A stretch of DNA of 64,000 nt from Micrasema longulum (GCA_022494885.1 JAGVSM010001246.1:124001-188000); one strand, 5' to 3'; shown: positions 1 to 10,680, numbered from the stretch's first letter. Notes: generated by a model not told the origin, from the letters alone. Program-made: numbers and translations.

Positions 1-221
1 GTCATTGTGTTGGTACACTAAATTAAAAAAAATAATTTGAAACATACCGTGATGTGTTTCTTAGACAACAATATCTATTTTTCTTTTATTAATTAAACAT
101 AAAATATTATAAGACTCGAAATTGTGTTTTTTTCTCACAAAAGGGGAGTATAAAATAGTAGATACTGATGTATCTCAATTGAAAAATAAACATTATTGTA
201 TGACATTTTTATTCTGGACCT

Positions 222-459
222 GGGCTCTTGTTACACTGGGAAGTCAACAGAGTTATTTTTAATTATCTATAAAGTAATATCAAATTTTTGGTAGGAAAAA
301 TCGAACAATATTCAAATAAAATTGTTTTTGAAACATGTACTGGTTACATACTTATATTTTCATATAAATATACCAATTTTTTTTACAGAAAGTTAGATTT
401 TACTTTATAGACAATTGAAGATAACTTAGTCAACTTCAAATCATTACAATCGGTGCCCC
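222..459. mobile_element. MITE family A, copy 1
   Basis: The ends are imperfect inverted repeats: the left begins GGGCTCTTGTTACACTGGGA and the right, read in reverse, begins GGGGCACCGATTGTAATGAT. Both are followed by AGTCAAC/AGTTGAC and TTATCTTCAA-like sequence. Copies of the same ~240-bp unit lie at 27.5, 40.3 and 55.2 kb, with fragments at 32.4 and 55.1 kb. There is no coding capacity, so it is a non-autonomous DNA element. The superfamily is not assigned because no clear target duplication is visible. Confidence 0.7.
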
Positions 460-770
460 GCTTTTAAAAAAAACTCTTATCAACACGTTAGTCATTAAAG
501 AGAGATGTTCACACCTTGATAAAATATTATGACATTTTGATAAATAATATTTTTATGGGTAAGAAGTGAACTAAGTATTACTGGATAATTCTTATCCTTA
601 TCTTTTAAGATTAAAAATAATTATATTTTGGATATTATGATTATTACAGTAAAACGTGACTTGTAATCATAATATATACACTTGTTTTATTAGATAAATA
701 ATTAGGCCTATGTGTGTAGGAGATTTTCATTAATTATTGAAGTAGCATTGTATCTTAATTACACTTATTG

Positions 771-955
771 GAGTCCGGTTGTGTTCCCGCGGTAACGTTG
801 CGGACTCGGAGATCAGAGGTCCGAGTTTGAAACTCCGCTCTACCTCAATTTGATTTTCATTGTTTGGCACAGTTATTTATAACTAAATGGCTCCAAAATG
901 GAACTATTTGGGTAAATCACAAAAACGCAAATATTGCATTTTTGTTTAAGAAAAA
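771..955 (+). mobile_element. tRNA-derived SINE, family 3, copy 1
   Basis: The head resembles a tRNA: a box-A-like CGCGGTAACGTTGCGGACTC region and the degenerate box B GAGTTTGAAACTC. A body with GGCTCCAAAATGGAACTATTTGGG and CACAAAAACGCAAATATTGC follows, ending in T/A-rich sequence. The same body occurs at 4.0 kb (+) and 58.2 kb (-), which establishes it as a dispersed repeat. Confidence 0.6.
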
Positions 956-1680
956 AAAACATTTGGTCTCCTTAAAATTGAAAGAAGAGTAAAGCAAAAA
1001 TAAGATTTGCGTATTACAACGGATATGGAGATCAATTTAGGTAAGATAATATGGAAGCCTTCGCATTTATAGTCTCTATTAGCAAATAAAAAAATATTGC
1101 AAGCACAGCGACAAAACCGTCCATTACATGTCTGTTATTTAACGAAAAATTTGCAACGCCTTTGTTATATGCAATAGAGCGAAATGGCATCTCTACTTAT
1201 AGAGTAGGTCGCGCATTACATCTACACTGTGTCTAAGTGTTTACAGTATTTTATATTTCTATCATACTCATGACATTCGTTGTACATATCAGCGAAGCTA
1301 TTATTTGCACTAGAACCCGTTTTGCGTCCGTGAATTAAAACTGTTCTTACAAGTCGAACAGCTATCAAATAGTATACCTACGTAATAGAAATGCACTATA
1401 CTCGTATTAACATAATGTTTATAAAAAGTTGCTTTGGTGCAGCGATTCACGAGCCGGCCAGCAGTAATCTAGCTTTATGAATGCTCTGCAGATTTCAATG
1501 ACTATTTAAGGCGCGTTATCACTTTGTAGCGGAAAATTTACTCAGTCAAGATTTATTGAATTTGCAAAACCAACCGTTTTACACCATATGCAGCTTTTTA
1601 AATAAATTGGATATGAACAAACCAATAACAGATTTTCACAAATTAGTTCAATAAAAATAAAAAGTCGATATGAAAATAAT
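956..1680. other. Gene-free AT-rich stretch
   Basis: No credible coding frame or recognisable repeat seen; short CpG-containing patches near 1190-1330 could be unique intronic or intergenic sequence. Confidence 0.4.
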
Positions 1681-1682
1681 AA

Positions 1683-1945
1683 GTCCGCCTCGTTGTGTAG
1701 TGGTTGGTGCGTTCGTCTACCTATTCCTACTGATTCCCAGCAGGGTGGACGTGAAATGTTGATTTCAAAAGTTGTCAAACTCCAATATTCTATTGTTCCT
1801 GGACTGGCACCTAAAGCGAAAGACTGATCACCTTATCTTCATGTAGTATGATCTTAATATTAATCTTAATCTCTGCATTTGGTTCACAAATGCAGCGCCC
1901 TATGCATCACTGGGCGTGGGAAAGGTAATGATGATGAGTCGTGTT
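1683..1945 (+). mobile_element. tRNA-derived SINE, family 1, copy 1
   Basis: The tRNA-like head GCCTCGTTGTGTAGTGGTTG (box A) is followed by a degenerate box B (GATTCCCAGCAGGGT). The body carries the family hallmark GGACTGGCACCTAAAGCGAA, an AAGACTGATCACCTTATCTT segment and a 3' end with CCCTATGCATCACTGGGCGT and (GAT)n. At least six similar copies occur in both orientations. It is a Pol III retroposon, not a functional tRNA gene. Confidence 0.75.
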
Positions 1946-2344
1946 GGTGCCGGACAATAAAATTTCAGGACACGATACTACCCAATAATTATAAGGAGAA
2001 CGGCTTCACCTACCATTACCACAAACTATGTATTTTTACATTACGACCTTTCGAAATTAAAAAAAAAAAAATATTCATTTAATATGTATAATAAACGTGT
2101 ACAATTTTTTCTTAAGTAATACATATTTAGGCATAAGTACAATAAAACAAAACTATGTAATATATAAAATATGTAAATAGTTTGTACTTTTACGCCACAT
2201 GCGAGTTTGATATTAATAAGAACACAAGTTTCGGATATTCAGAATTACCCATCGCCAGATGTAAATATAAACACGTGTTGCTATTAATATTAAACTTAAA
2301 ACCATCGACACACGTTAGGTATCTCAACTATATTATATCGGCTC

Positions 2345-2451
2345 AATAGGTACTAGAATTCCAACCGGGCATACGCTTTGTAGTTGCAAGACGTGTTGGG
2401 ATGTTTAATGAACAGCGCCCTTGAGGTCATATACAATAAAAGAGCTGCATA
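2345..2451 (+). mobile_element. CR1/L2-type retrotransposon 3' UTR fragment
   Basis: The stretch TTGCAAGACGTGTTGGGATG followed by CAGCGCCCTTGAGGTCATAT matches the tail found at 63.7 kb. The GCGCCCTTGAGGT block is shared with tails at 14.95, 29.47 and 39.65 kb. No coding part is retained. Confidence 0.6.
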
Positions 2452-3030
2452 AAACACCCACAATAATGTTTCGCGTATGCGTATGTATAGAAAATTTAAT
2501 TTTAAAACACATTCCTAACACCCAACAAAAAAATCATTTGTGGGAAGATTAGGTAATATGAAACATATTAACATCATTATTCTTATCTATTATACAATAA
2601 TATACCTACGTATAAATTACGGTTTATCGATCCTTTTTCAATGTTATGAAGAGGAAATCAAAAACATTCCAATTCAACAAAATGAGGAATGAGGATAATT
2701 TTCGAAACAAATATGTATTAAAATGGAGAAATAATGCACAAAGAAATTGACTTTCTCGAAGTAAAGCAAAAAACGAAATATAATTTTGCAATTTTCATTC
2801 ATAAATTAATTAAGGGGTTGAATAAAGTAATAAAAAAATGTATCGAACAATGCCATGTATACGAAATTAGAGTTAAGATAACCAATGAGGAGAAAATCAA
2901 AGTCTCAAAAGTAATTGTACAAGGGTTTCAAATAGTAATTGTACCTGAAGAAATATAAGAATTGGAAAGCTTTGAACCATTTCAAATCAATATGAAAAAA
3001 TATGTTCTTGTTAAATTTTTACATAAATTA
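2452..3030. other. Gene-free AT-rich stretch with one short frame
   Basis: A 74-codon frame at 2734-2958 (+) is Lys/Ile-rich, has no recognisable motif, and its composition follows the AT-rich background, so I do not call it a gene. Nothing else is seen. Confidence 0.35.
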
Positions 3031-3456
3031 GTGATGAAACGGATAGTGGTTAGCTCGGATACCGGATATTCGGCGAGCCCCTGGATATCCGGCCTATTGT
3101 AATTTTTTTTCACCCAAAAAATTTTTTATTACTTAAAAACATTTTTGATGAACAATTTTATTTCCGGATTATTTTTTTTTTGCGTAAACTGAACACTGAT
3201 AACCGTTGCGTTGAACGTGCAAAAAGTCTAATCTTCAAATAACGGAGGTTACTTCCTTTTTTCCAAACACGGTGGATATCGATAAATCAATATGGTGGCG
3301 TTGACTTCGTGAATTTTCGTAGTTTAATGAATATTAGGTATCCGCTCTTCCGCGAAATATCAGATATTAAGCTACTATCCGGTATCCGACCAGATAGTCA
3401 AACTAGGCCAGATAGGTCGGATACCGTATAGTTGACGGAAATTTGTTTCATCTCTT
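3031..3456. mobile_element. Possible hAT-like non-autonomous element
   Basis: The ends read GTGATGAAACGGATA on the left and, in reverse complement, AGAGATGAAACAAATTT on the right, so GATGAAAC is inverted at both ends. The termini are rich in CGGATA and TATCCG motifs (GGATACCGGATATTCGG; TATCCGGTATCCGACC). I could not find a matching 8-bp target duplication, so the superfamily is tentative. Confidence 0.4.
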
Positions 3457-4011
3457 ATATGAATTGTAATATTATTGAGTTAAGGACTAACTTAACAAGG
3501 CGTAAATAAATATATATATTACCTACGTAATGTAAACGCGCCTTTAGAAATACGAAATGGGGTAAAATTCAACTGGGTCATCACTCAACTTTGTTCTTCT
3601 TTTTTGCCTCTTAAAATCTTACTTTCGTGAATCTCTCTTTCTTTATCATAAAACAACATTCTATACTCGTATAGCGGAGATACGTTTAGTATTGCATTCC
3701 TGTAATTAAAAAGGCTTGTACGAGCCATATGGCGCTGGATAGAGAAAATGAGAAATACAAGATCAATGTACCTAACCCAAAATAGACTAATACGTTATAT
3801 ATTAACATTTTTGGCACGCTTTTGAAAACACGTGGAATAGTTAAATATGTAACATCTATTCGTGGAAAATTAACTTACAGAATCTCAATCTCAACATTAT
3901 ATCATATAACTTTATGAATTACTCCGTTATTTTTTTCGAAAAATCAATCCAACAACATCTTTATTTTGAACTGGATAAGTTTTTTTATTTACTTTTGATA
4001 TTTCTGTGGCA
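3457..4011. other. Gene-free AT-rich stretch
   Basis: No supported gene, repeat or RNA seen. Confidence 0.35.
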
Positions 4012-4165
4012 TTTAGGTAAGAGGTCCGAGGTTCGAATCCCGCCCTGACACAACTTGTTGACCATTTTCTAACATGGTTATTTACGATTACAAGAAAATG
4101 GCTAAATTTTTGTCATATTTGGGTAACTCATAACGCAAATATTTATTTTTTTTCATAAAAAAAAG
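4012..4165 (+). mobile_element. SINE family 3, 5'-truncated copy
   Basis: The copy starts inside the tRNA-like region at GTCCGAGGTTCGAATCCCGC, a good box B, and continues with GAAAATGGCTAAATTTTTGT and AACTCATAACGCAAATATTT, aligning with the copy at 771-955. Confidence 0.6.
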
Positions 4166-4742
4166 AAAATAGATACAAGTCGCTATTAGCCGATCGTGCA
4201 GAGTAGCCATTTAAAGCCAGTTTTTTTGCTAATTTGCTTTTTTAACATACAATTTCGAGTACTATTTTGGGATTAACAAGTGCATAATGTTGTGAATAAA
4301 ATTTGGTGGAGCGGTACAAGTCATATTGTGTTTCTCATATTTGCTTTTAAATCCAATACCAAAATTAATATTTTTTTCCAACTTGTGTCTTTTCACCTTA
4401 CCTTCCGTAGATCTTAAAGAGTAGAACTAAATTCTTATCTCGTTTTCTGGACATATACCTCTATACCTCCATGCCACAGATTTCAAGCTACATATAATTT
4501 ATACTTTCATGGCACTTTCAGTGAAATGTTAGGTCTGTTAGTTTTCTCGAATACGCTGTTTCTGCAAAATGTAAATTTTCTGCTTAAAAAGTAACTTTTC
4601 CAACAAATCTGAATTCTTTCATACAAAATGCCTTCAACGTGATTCAATTCATAGCGATTTCTAATAAAAAACATTCTTTCAAATTGATATTTGAGATTGA
4701 AGTACCTGCCCTGCGTATTGCGTAAATTATATCGAGGCTTCA
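4166..4742. other. Gene-free AT-rich stretch
   Basis: No supported feature. A 78-codon minus-strand frame at 4507-4743 has no recognisable motif and runs into the adjacent repeat. Confidence 0.35.
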
Positions 4743-4930
4743 CCGACAGAATGCATTACGTCATTAAAACATGTTGCGGGATAATCACATTTAAACCTAT
4801 TTTATTCCTTCAGCGCATTATTTCTCCCACAATTTTTTTTATAGCTTTAAAATAATAATCTTTATTCTAGGTATAGCATAAAACTTAAAATCAACATCTT
4901 GCACCTATATTTAAAAATATTTTAAATATA
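4743..4930. repeat. Half copy of inverted-repeat element Z
   Basis: About 190 bp starting CCGACAGAATGCATTACGTC is the inverted, diverged counterpart of the right part of the element at 5334-5633; both share GCATAAAACTTAAAATCAAC/AACATCTTGCAC. The two face each other across an inserted retroposon tail. Confidence 0.6.
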
Positions 4931-4934
4931 TCGA

Positions 4935-5250
4935 GGCTCTTTTATTTTATTTTATTTTATTTGGGAAATCAATAGTTCTACATTCATATTTTTAGTAAAC
5001 AAACAGATATAGTGTATAAACTCAGAACTAGTAACAGATTTCCACATAGTATACAATGTTAGTAAAGAAAATATATTACATATCAAATAAATACATACAA
5101 TTTATACATATAAAAATGTTATTTTCATGTACTTAATAATCAAAGATTTTTTAAATATTTATTTTAAGAACATTAAGTTACTGTAAATTGGGCGGGATAA
5201 AGACAAAAATGCTTGAAGAGAGGATAAGGAGGGGAGGGAAGATGTACATA
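4935..5250 (-). mobile_element. Retrotransposon tail Y with (TAAAA)n end, copy 1
   Basis: Read on the minus strand, this ends in CAATAGTTCTACATTC-type sequence then GATTTCCCAAATAAAATAAA, a (TAAAA)n tail typical of a non-LTR retrotransposon or SINE 3' end. A second copy at 8278-8596 shares about 310 bp, including TCCTCCTTATCCTCTCTTCA and ATCCCGCCCAATTTACA. No coding part is present, so the parent element is unknown. Confidence 0.6.
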
Positions 5251-5333
5251 TTTATTATTATAATGTCTATTAAGTTACATAATACATTTTTAGTGTAAAT
5301 TTTAAATCTGACAGAGTGATGTTTGTGTAATCT

Positions 5334-5633
5334 ATACTGACAGAATGCATTAAGTCAACAGTTTTTATTATTTATTATTTTTTGGTTTTTTTTACAGTAT
5401 ACATAAGTGGTAAAACAGAGTATTCAAAATTTTTTTTTTAAATATATGTGCAAGATGTTCATTTCAAATTTTATGCTATGCCTAGAATAAAGATTACTCT
5501 TTTAAAGCTTAAAAAAATTTAAAATAAAATAAAATTCTGGGCGAAATAATACGTCGAAAGAATCAAAAAACTTTAAATGCGATTATCCTGTAATTTGTTT
5601 TAGTGACTTAATGCATTCTGTCAGTAAAACCTT
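5334..5633. mobile_element. MITE-like element Z, full copy
   Basis: About 300 bp bounded by TACTGACAGAATGCATTAAG and its near-perfect inverse CTTAATGCATTCTGTCAGTA. The interior is AT-rich and non-coding. Part of the left interior (GTGGTAAAACAGAGTATTCA) recurs near 40.85 kb. Confidence 0.65.
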
Positions 5634-5802
5634 GATATACAATCAAAAATTATCATTATTTACGGCGTTATCTAAGAAATGTATCTTGACTTTAAGTATT
5701 TATCATAATAAATAATCGATGTTACTTATTAAAATATGTATATAATTTATAAATAGGTATATTTACATAACACATGATACCTGCAAAATAATGAAAGTGT
5801 AA

Positions 5803-6115
5803 TGAATGCTGCTAAAATGCGATATCTCAGGCGAATGTGTGGTAAAACTGTGTACGACTGCGAAAGAACTACTAAAAAGATTTACGATGCGAATGTTGAT
5901 GGTTGTAGAAATCGACGAAGACTTAGAAAGACATGGCATGGCAAAATCCAACAAACGTTCGAAGATTGACATGTCAGAAATTGGAATAATTGGCGCGCGT
6001 GCATGAGAAGATGTATGAATGTAGAGGAAGCGAGGTCTCTATGCAAAGACATAGTGATATGGCGTTCTATCCTCTCTATCTACCCCTACAGAGAAGCGTC
6101 TTGATGATTTGTTTG
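5803..6115 (+). pseudogene. RTE-type retrotransposon 3' end, copy a (degenerate)
   Basis: The reading frame is shifted and internally deleted, but pieces of the RTE C-terminal domain are clear: NAAKMRYLRRMCGKT, then a jump to RTTKKIYDANVDGCRNR, then RACMRRCMNVEEARSLCKD and a SILSIYPYREAS-like end. Compared with copy b, about 120 bp are missing between CGKT and the KKIYDAN block. It ends with TGATGATTTGTTTGTTT, a short (TTTG)n tail, as expected for RTE elements. It is a dead 5'-truncated insertion. Confidence 0.75.
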
Positions 6116-6142
6116 TTTTAAATACATATATAACGTATTATA

Positions 6143-6275
6143 CTCCTAGGGGTAGTATTCTGAACGCTTTCGCGAGCGTAGAGAACGCCTTTTTAGCGCG
6201 TATTTGGTACGTAAATACGCTCTAAAATAGCGTTCTTTACGCTCGCGAAAGCGTTTAGAATACTACCCAAGGAGT
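6143..6275. mobile_element. MITE family B, copy 1 (palindromic)
   Basis: A near-perfect palindrome: the left arm GGGTAGTATTCTGAACGCTT continues TTCGCGAGCGTAGAGAACGC, mirrored by the right arm ending GCGTTTAGAATACTACCC. A smaller palindrome GCGTATTTGGTACGTAAATACGC sits at the centre. Relatives occur at 27.2 and 40.5 kb. No coding capacity. Confidence 0.75.
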
Positions 6276-6365
6276 TAAAAAAATACTTGTTTTGGACTGT
6301 AAATAAAAATATATTTTTATGACAATACATAATATCAATTAAACACTTTCTTATTGGTGACTGAC

Positions 6366-6403
6366 CCGGTCTGAAGATGTCGGTCACGATGAATCCTGTT
6401 CGG
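6366..6403 (+). other. Hammerhead-like motif (degenerate), Penelope-type
   Basis: CCGGT precedes CTGAAGA (the hammerhead CUGANGA core), then a short stem GTCG-GTCA-CGAT, then GAAT where the core needs GAAA, then CCTGTTCGG. It aligns with the motif at 42940-42984. The altered GAAA box suggests it is inactive. The surrounding 6290-6445 is otherwise AT-rich non-coding sequence. Confidence 0.4.
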
Positions 6404-6452
6404 ATATTGCTGGAAATGGCAAAAAAAGTGGAATTAAATATATACATAGTAT

Positions 6453-7103
6453 TTGAAACAGGTCGAAGAATTTGTATATCTGGGTAGTATGTTTACTAGA
6501 GATGGAAATATGGACAAGGATATTGAAAGGAGGGTTAGTGCCGGTAACAGAGTTAATGGTGCCTTAAAGTCTGTCGTAGCAAATAAGTGTCTATCGCAAG
6601 AGGCTAAATTAGCAGTTCATAATGGAGTTCTGGTACCAACCCTAATGTATGGAAGCGAAGCATGGAGTTGGAAAAAAAGGGACGAAAGTAGACTGAATGC
6701 TGTTGAAATGCGATCCCTCAGGCGAATGTGCGGAAAAACAATGTATGATAGGTGCCCTAATGTCGAAATTAGAGCAGAATGCAAGGCTGAGTTAAGCATT
6801 ATCGACAAAATTAAGAAAGGTCTTTTGCGATGGTTCGGTCATGTGGAGCGAATGAATGATGAAAGAACGGCTAAAAAGATTTATGATGCGAATGTGTCTG
6901 GTTGTAGAAGTCGAGGAAGGCCGAGAAAGACATGGCATGATCAAGTACAACAAATTCTTGAAAGTGGTCATGTGAAAAGTCGGAATAATCGACGTGCGTG
7001 CATGAGAAGATGTATGAATGTGAAGGAAGCAAAGGAAGTGTGCCAGGACAGAGTGGTGTGGCGTTCTATCCTCTCTGCCTACCCCTCCGGGGAAATGGCG
7101 TGA
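6453..7103 (+). pseudogene. RTE-type retrotransposon 3' end, copy b (open frame)
   Basis: About 215 residues of uninterrupted frame correspond to the C-terminal part of a non-LTR retrotransposon polyprotein, downstream of the reverse-transcriptase catalytic core. Recognisable in order are VEEFVYLGSMFTRDG, the thumb region DKDIERRVSAGNRVNGALKS, VLVPTLMYGSEAW, EMRSLRRMCG, GLLRWFGHVERM, GRPRKTWHDQVQQIL and a SILSAYPSGEMA terminus. No catalytic aspartates or endonuclease are present, so it is a 5'-truncated dead insertion even though the frame is open; the true element starts far upstream of any in-frame start seen here. The frame ends in TGATGATTAG and a (TTAG)n tail. Copies a and c are siblings; copy c is inverted 250 bp downstream. 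Confidence 0.85.
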
Positions 7104-7126
7104 TGATTAGTTAGTTAGTTAGTTAC
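7102..7126 (+). repeat. (TTAG)n 3' tail of RTE copy b
   Basis: ATTAGTTAGTTAGTTAGTTA directly follows the stop codon. RTE retrotransposons characteristically end in very short 3' UTRs with simple repeats. Confidence 0.75.
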
Positions 7127-7156
7127 ATAGTTTTTTTACATTTTACATTTTTTTTT

Positions 7157-7322
7157 TTGCACCACAACAGGCCAGGAGGCCTAATTACAGTGGTGAATTA
7201 CATCACAGAGCACCCAGGATTGAGAAAAATCACATTTTAATTTTTGTGTTCTCACCGGGAATCGAACCCGGAACCTTCCGTGTGTGAGTCAAGCGTCTTG
7301 ACCACTACACCACGGAGGCCGC
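7157..7322 (-). mobile_element. tRNA-derived SINE, family 2, copy 1
   Basis: Read on the minus strand, the head GGCCTCCGTGGTGTAGTGGT (box A) and GGTTCCGGGTTCGATTCCCG (box B) look like a near-intact tRNA promoter. A short body follows, ending in CAATCCTGGGTGCTCTGTGA, CCTCCTGGCCTGTTGTGGTGC and poly(A). Copies lie at 37.8, 49.9, 51.1 and 60.3 kb, all minus strand. Confidence 0.8.
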
Positions 7323-7351
7323 CAATTGTATTTTCTTACAACAACAACAAA

Positions 7352-8090
7352 CCGTCACGCCGTTTCCCCGTAAGGGTAGGCAGAGAGGATAGAACGCCAC
7401 AACGCTCTATCTTTGCATACAGATCTCGCTTCCTCTACATTCATACATCTTCTCATGCACGCGCGCCGATTATTCCGACTTTTGACATATCCATCTTTAA
7501 GTATTTGTTGGATTTGGTCATGCCATGTCTTTCTCGGTCTTCCTCTATTTCTGCATCCATTAACATTCGCATTGTAAATATTCTTAGCCGTTCTCTCAAT
7601 GTCCATTCGTTCTACATGATGTCCAAACCAGCGCAGAGCTCCTTTCTTGATTTTGTCGATAATGCTTGTCTCAGCCTTACATAATGTACGGATCTCAACA
7701 TTTGTGCATCTATCGTACATAGTTTTACCACACATTCGCCTGAGATCGCATTTCGACAGCATTCAGCCTACTTTCATCCCTGTTTTTCCAAGTCCATACT
7801 TCGCTCCCATACATCAGGGACGGGACCAGGACTCCGTTGTGAACTGCCAGTTTTGCCTCTTGTGACAAGCGTTTATTTGCCAAGGTCGATTTAAGTGCAC
7901 CGTTCACTCTGTTCCCGGCACTCACCCTCCTTTCAATATGTTTCTCAGTCATTCCATCCCTAGTGAACATACTTCCCAGATACACAAATTCCTCTACTTG
8001 TTTTAGTATAACTCCATTCACAGTGATTTCACATTTAGTCATACTTTCATTTCTTTCAAAAACCATCACATTCGATTTATCGACGAAGTA
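7352..8090 (-). pseudogene. RTE-type retrotransposon 3' end, copy c
   Basis: Minus-strand counterpart of copy b. It starts a little further upstream (DKSNVMVFERNESMTK) and reads VEEFVYLGSMFTRDG through VEMRS. There the frame shifts near 7745-7762 before resuming at LRRMCGKTMYDRC and continuing to SILSAYPYGETA. The histidine in RWFGHHVERM is duplicated by an extra codon. The tail after the stop is (TTG)n rather than the (TTAG)n of copy b. It is 5'-truncated exactly where repeat X begins at about 8088. Confidence 0.8.
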
Positions 8091-8712
8091 AAAAATATTT
8101 TTTTACTACTTATTATGTAATTTTGAATTCTCGCGAAAGCGGTCATTGCATTGGCCACGCCCCTAATACGTCACGATTTATGATCATTTTCAACTTTTTT
8201 TAAACCGTTCAATTTTTGATAGAACATCGCAAACAAACGCGTTTTTCTTGTGACATATTTAAAAAAAAATTTTTTTTAAGTTATATATTTTATTTTATTT
8301 TATTTTATTTGGGAAATCAACAGTTCTACATACATATTCATAGTAAACAAACAGATATAGTGTATAAACTCAGAACTAATAACATATTTCCACAAAGTAT
8401 ACAAAGTTAGAAAAGAAAATATATTACATATTAAATAAATACGTATAAGTTTATACATATAAAAATGTTATTTTTTTGTACTCGTAATTATTTTTCAATC
8501 ATTTTTTTTTTATAAGAACAGTAAGTTATTGTAAATTGGGCGGGATTAGGACAAGGATGCTTGAAGAGAGGATAAGGAGGGGAAGGGAGAAAATATATGA
8601 AAATATTTCTCCACAATATCCATATTGATCAAAAAAATACAATTAATTATTCTAAATTCATTTCATATATTTTATCGGTATTCGTAGTATGTGATATTTC
8701 CCTATTTGAACA
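8088..8712. repeat. Dispersed repeat X, copy 1, split by retroposon Y
   Basis: 8088-8277 and 8597-8712 together align with the uninterrupted copy at 10313-10680: shared GAATTCTCGCGAAAGCGGTC, CACGCCCCTAATACGTCACG, ACATTTCTCCACAATATCCA-like and GGTATTCGTAGTATGTGATA blocks. The split lies exactly where tail Y (8278-8596) is inserted. No coding potential is seen. Confidence 0.7.
8278..8596 (-). mobile_element. Retrotransposon tail Y, copy 2
   Basis: The same unit as 4935-5250, again ending on the minus strand in (TAAAA)n. Because the target (repeat X) is known intact from other copies, both insertion edges can be read almost to the base. Confidence 0.7.
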
Positions 8713-10312
8713 AACACTGCTTTATTTGATTTTAATGTGACGCAAGTTCTATTGGCTGTATGAAGAATTTCTGTGATTCATGTATTTACTCATTACACGT
8801 ACTTTTGTACATTTTTAGTTCAAGGATGACAACAATATAATGGAATTTGTTATCAAATACCTAACTGTCGGAATTTTACTCGTATGTAAGAAATAATGCA
8901 ATAATGCCTTTTCTTAAATAAAAAGTTTTACTCTACAAAAGTGCATACGCAAATTCTTTGGTCTTTAAAAATTGTAACACAAATTGATGGCTCCCTTTCA
9001 TACAAAGATAACTAGTAATGATTAGTTTTGAGTAATGGCTAATGACTGCCCAAAGTTTTGTAAATTTTCAGTTCGCATAAAAATTTCCTCATTTTCATAC
9101 GAATTTTTTTATTTGAACTGCAATTTTATCGAAGTCAACTCACAATAATTATAATTATTGGAGGGATAATTCTTTGCTATAGTTACGCCATTACTTGTTA
9201 AAAATTAAGTACATATTCAAGCTATTATTGCAATATTATGTATTTTTACAATCGAAGCGTAATTATTCACCACTCGCTAATAGGGTCGGCCATATGGACA
9301 AAAACCATTAGCTACAGTTTATAGCAAAACAACAAGCCGTAGGCACTCAGGTCCATAATTGCAAGCGCAAACCGATCCGTCCGTTACACATTTGTTAAAC
9401 AAAAAATAAAACCAAAATTTCGGAACACTTCTGTTCTACGCAATAGAGATAAAAGACTTCTCTAGCGAATTATTACTCCAAGGTTAAAATATTGTCGGTT
9501 TTATAATATATACTGGGGTAGACTGCGGAATTCCACAAAAAACAAACTTACATTCTAAATAAACTTAAACAAAAGATCCATTATAATGATTCTATTGAAA
9601 TTTAATTCTTTGGTATTTTGTTTTATTTTTGCATCTCGTGAAAAGTTAATGCTATCCTATTGTTATGTTTTAAATACTTACAAACCCTGGCATACTGGGT
9701 TATGTGAGACTATTAACACAAGTGAAATAATATAAACAATAAACACCATTACTGTAATGAACTATTTATTGCTTTGAGCTTTGATATAATTCTCGAATAA
9801 TTCAGTATATTTTGTAAATTCTCAAAGGCAAAACTTGTAAAAAGAGCACCTTTGATCTTACACAGTATTTTACACCAAAGATTAAAGTAATTTAAAATTG
9901 CTAAATTAACGAATTCGTAACTAAAATGAAAGATAAATTTATATTAAACTAACTTTATGAAAAAGCTGTTTTTACTGTTTGCAATTTGCTGAATAAAACT
10001 TCAATCTCGCCCTCTAGTTCGTGCCTTAATTAAACTGGGTAAGCAGATTTCAAATTAGCTGTAACGTTTTAATTTTAAAATTATAAAAATAAGGGTATAG
10101 TCTTAGAGTATATAGGGTATATCACTTTCTATTTTATTTTAAATCGGTGGTCAACATCCATCTATACACCTCACAACCTGTTCTTAGTTCTTATCATACG
10201 TTGTTATTTTTTCAACCAACAATATTGACAACCGATTTAGACTGTGGATAGGAAAGTATCACCTTTTTTTTACTATTTTAAATTAATAAGGGTTTATGAA
10301 ATACTGTAGAGT
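8713..10312. other. Gene-free AT-rich stretch
   Basis: No long frame, SINE promoter or inverted repeat is recognised. Blocks near 9290-9480 are less AT-rich and may be unique sequence. Confidence 0.35.
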
Positions 10313-10680
10313 AAAAAAAAAATTTTTTACTACTTATTAGTAGCATATTTTTTTTTTTTTTAAATTCATAATTTTGAATTCTCACGAAAACGGTACATTG
10401 AAATTGCCTCGCCCCTAATACGTCACGATTTGTGTAATGTTTGTGCTTCGTTTGTGACCGTTTAAATTTAAATAGAACATCGTCACGAATCTTGACGTCA
10501 CAATTTTCATGTCGCGTTTTTGTTGGGACATATTTTTTTATAATTTATTTTTTTAAATTATGCATAAAAACATTTCTCCACAATATCCATATTGATTTTG
10601 AAAATACAATATTTTTTTCTTTATCCATTTCATATATTTGTATCGGTATTCGTAGTATGCGATATTTCCCTATTGCTTGA
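10313..10680. repeat. Dispersed repeat X, copy 2 (uninterrupted)
   Basis: Contains AATTCTCACGAAAACGGTAC, CGCCCCTAATACGTCACGAT, TTTCTCCACAATATCCATAT and TATCGGTATTCGTAGTATGC in the same order as copy 1. The other copy is at 26146-26460. The family is unclassified. Confidence 0.65.

Noticed and set aside
5763..6006. Short frames on both strands over RTE copy a
   Set aside because: They are out-of-frame readings of a deleted retrotransposon end, not genes.
7257..7319. Well-preserved tRNA-like sequences with box A and box B
   Set aside because: They are heads of dispersed SINEs with shared non-tRNA bodies and do not close an acceptor stem, so they are not scored as tRNA genes. The same applies to 16.7, 35.5, 38.5, 50.0, 51.1 and 62.4 kb.
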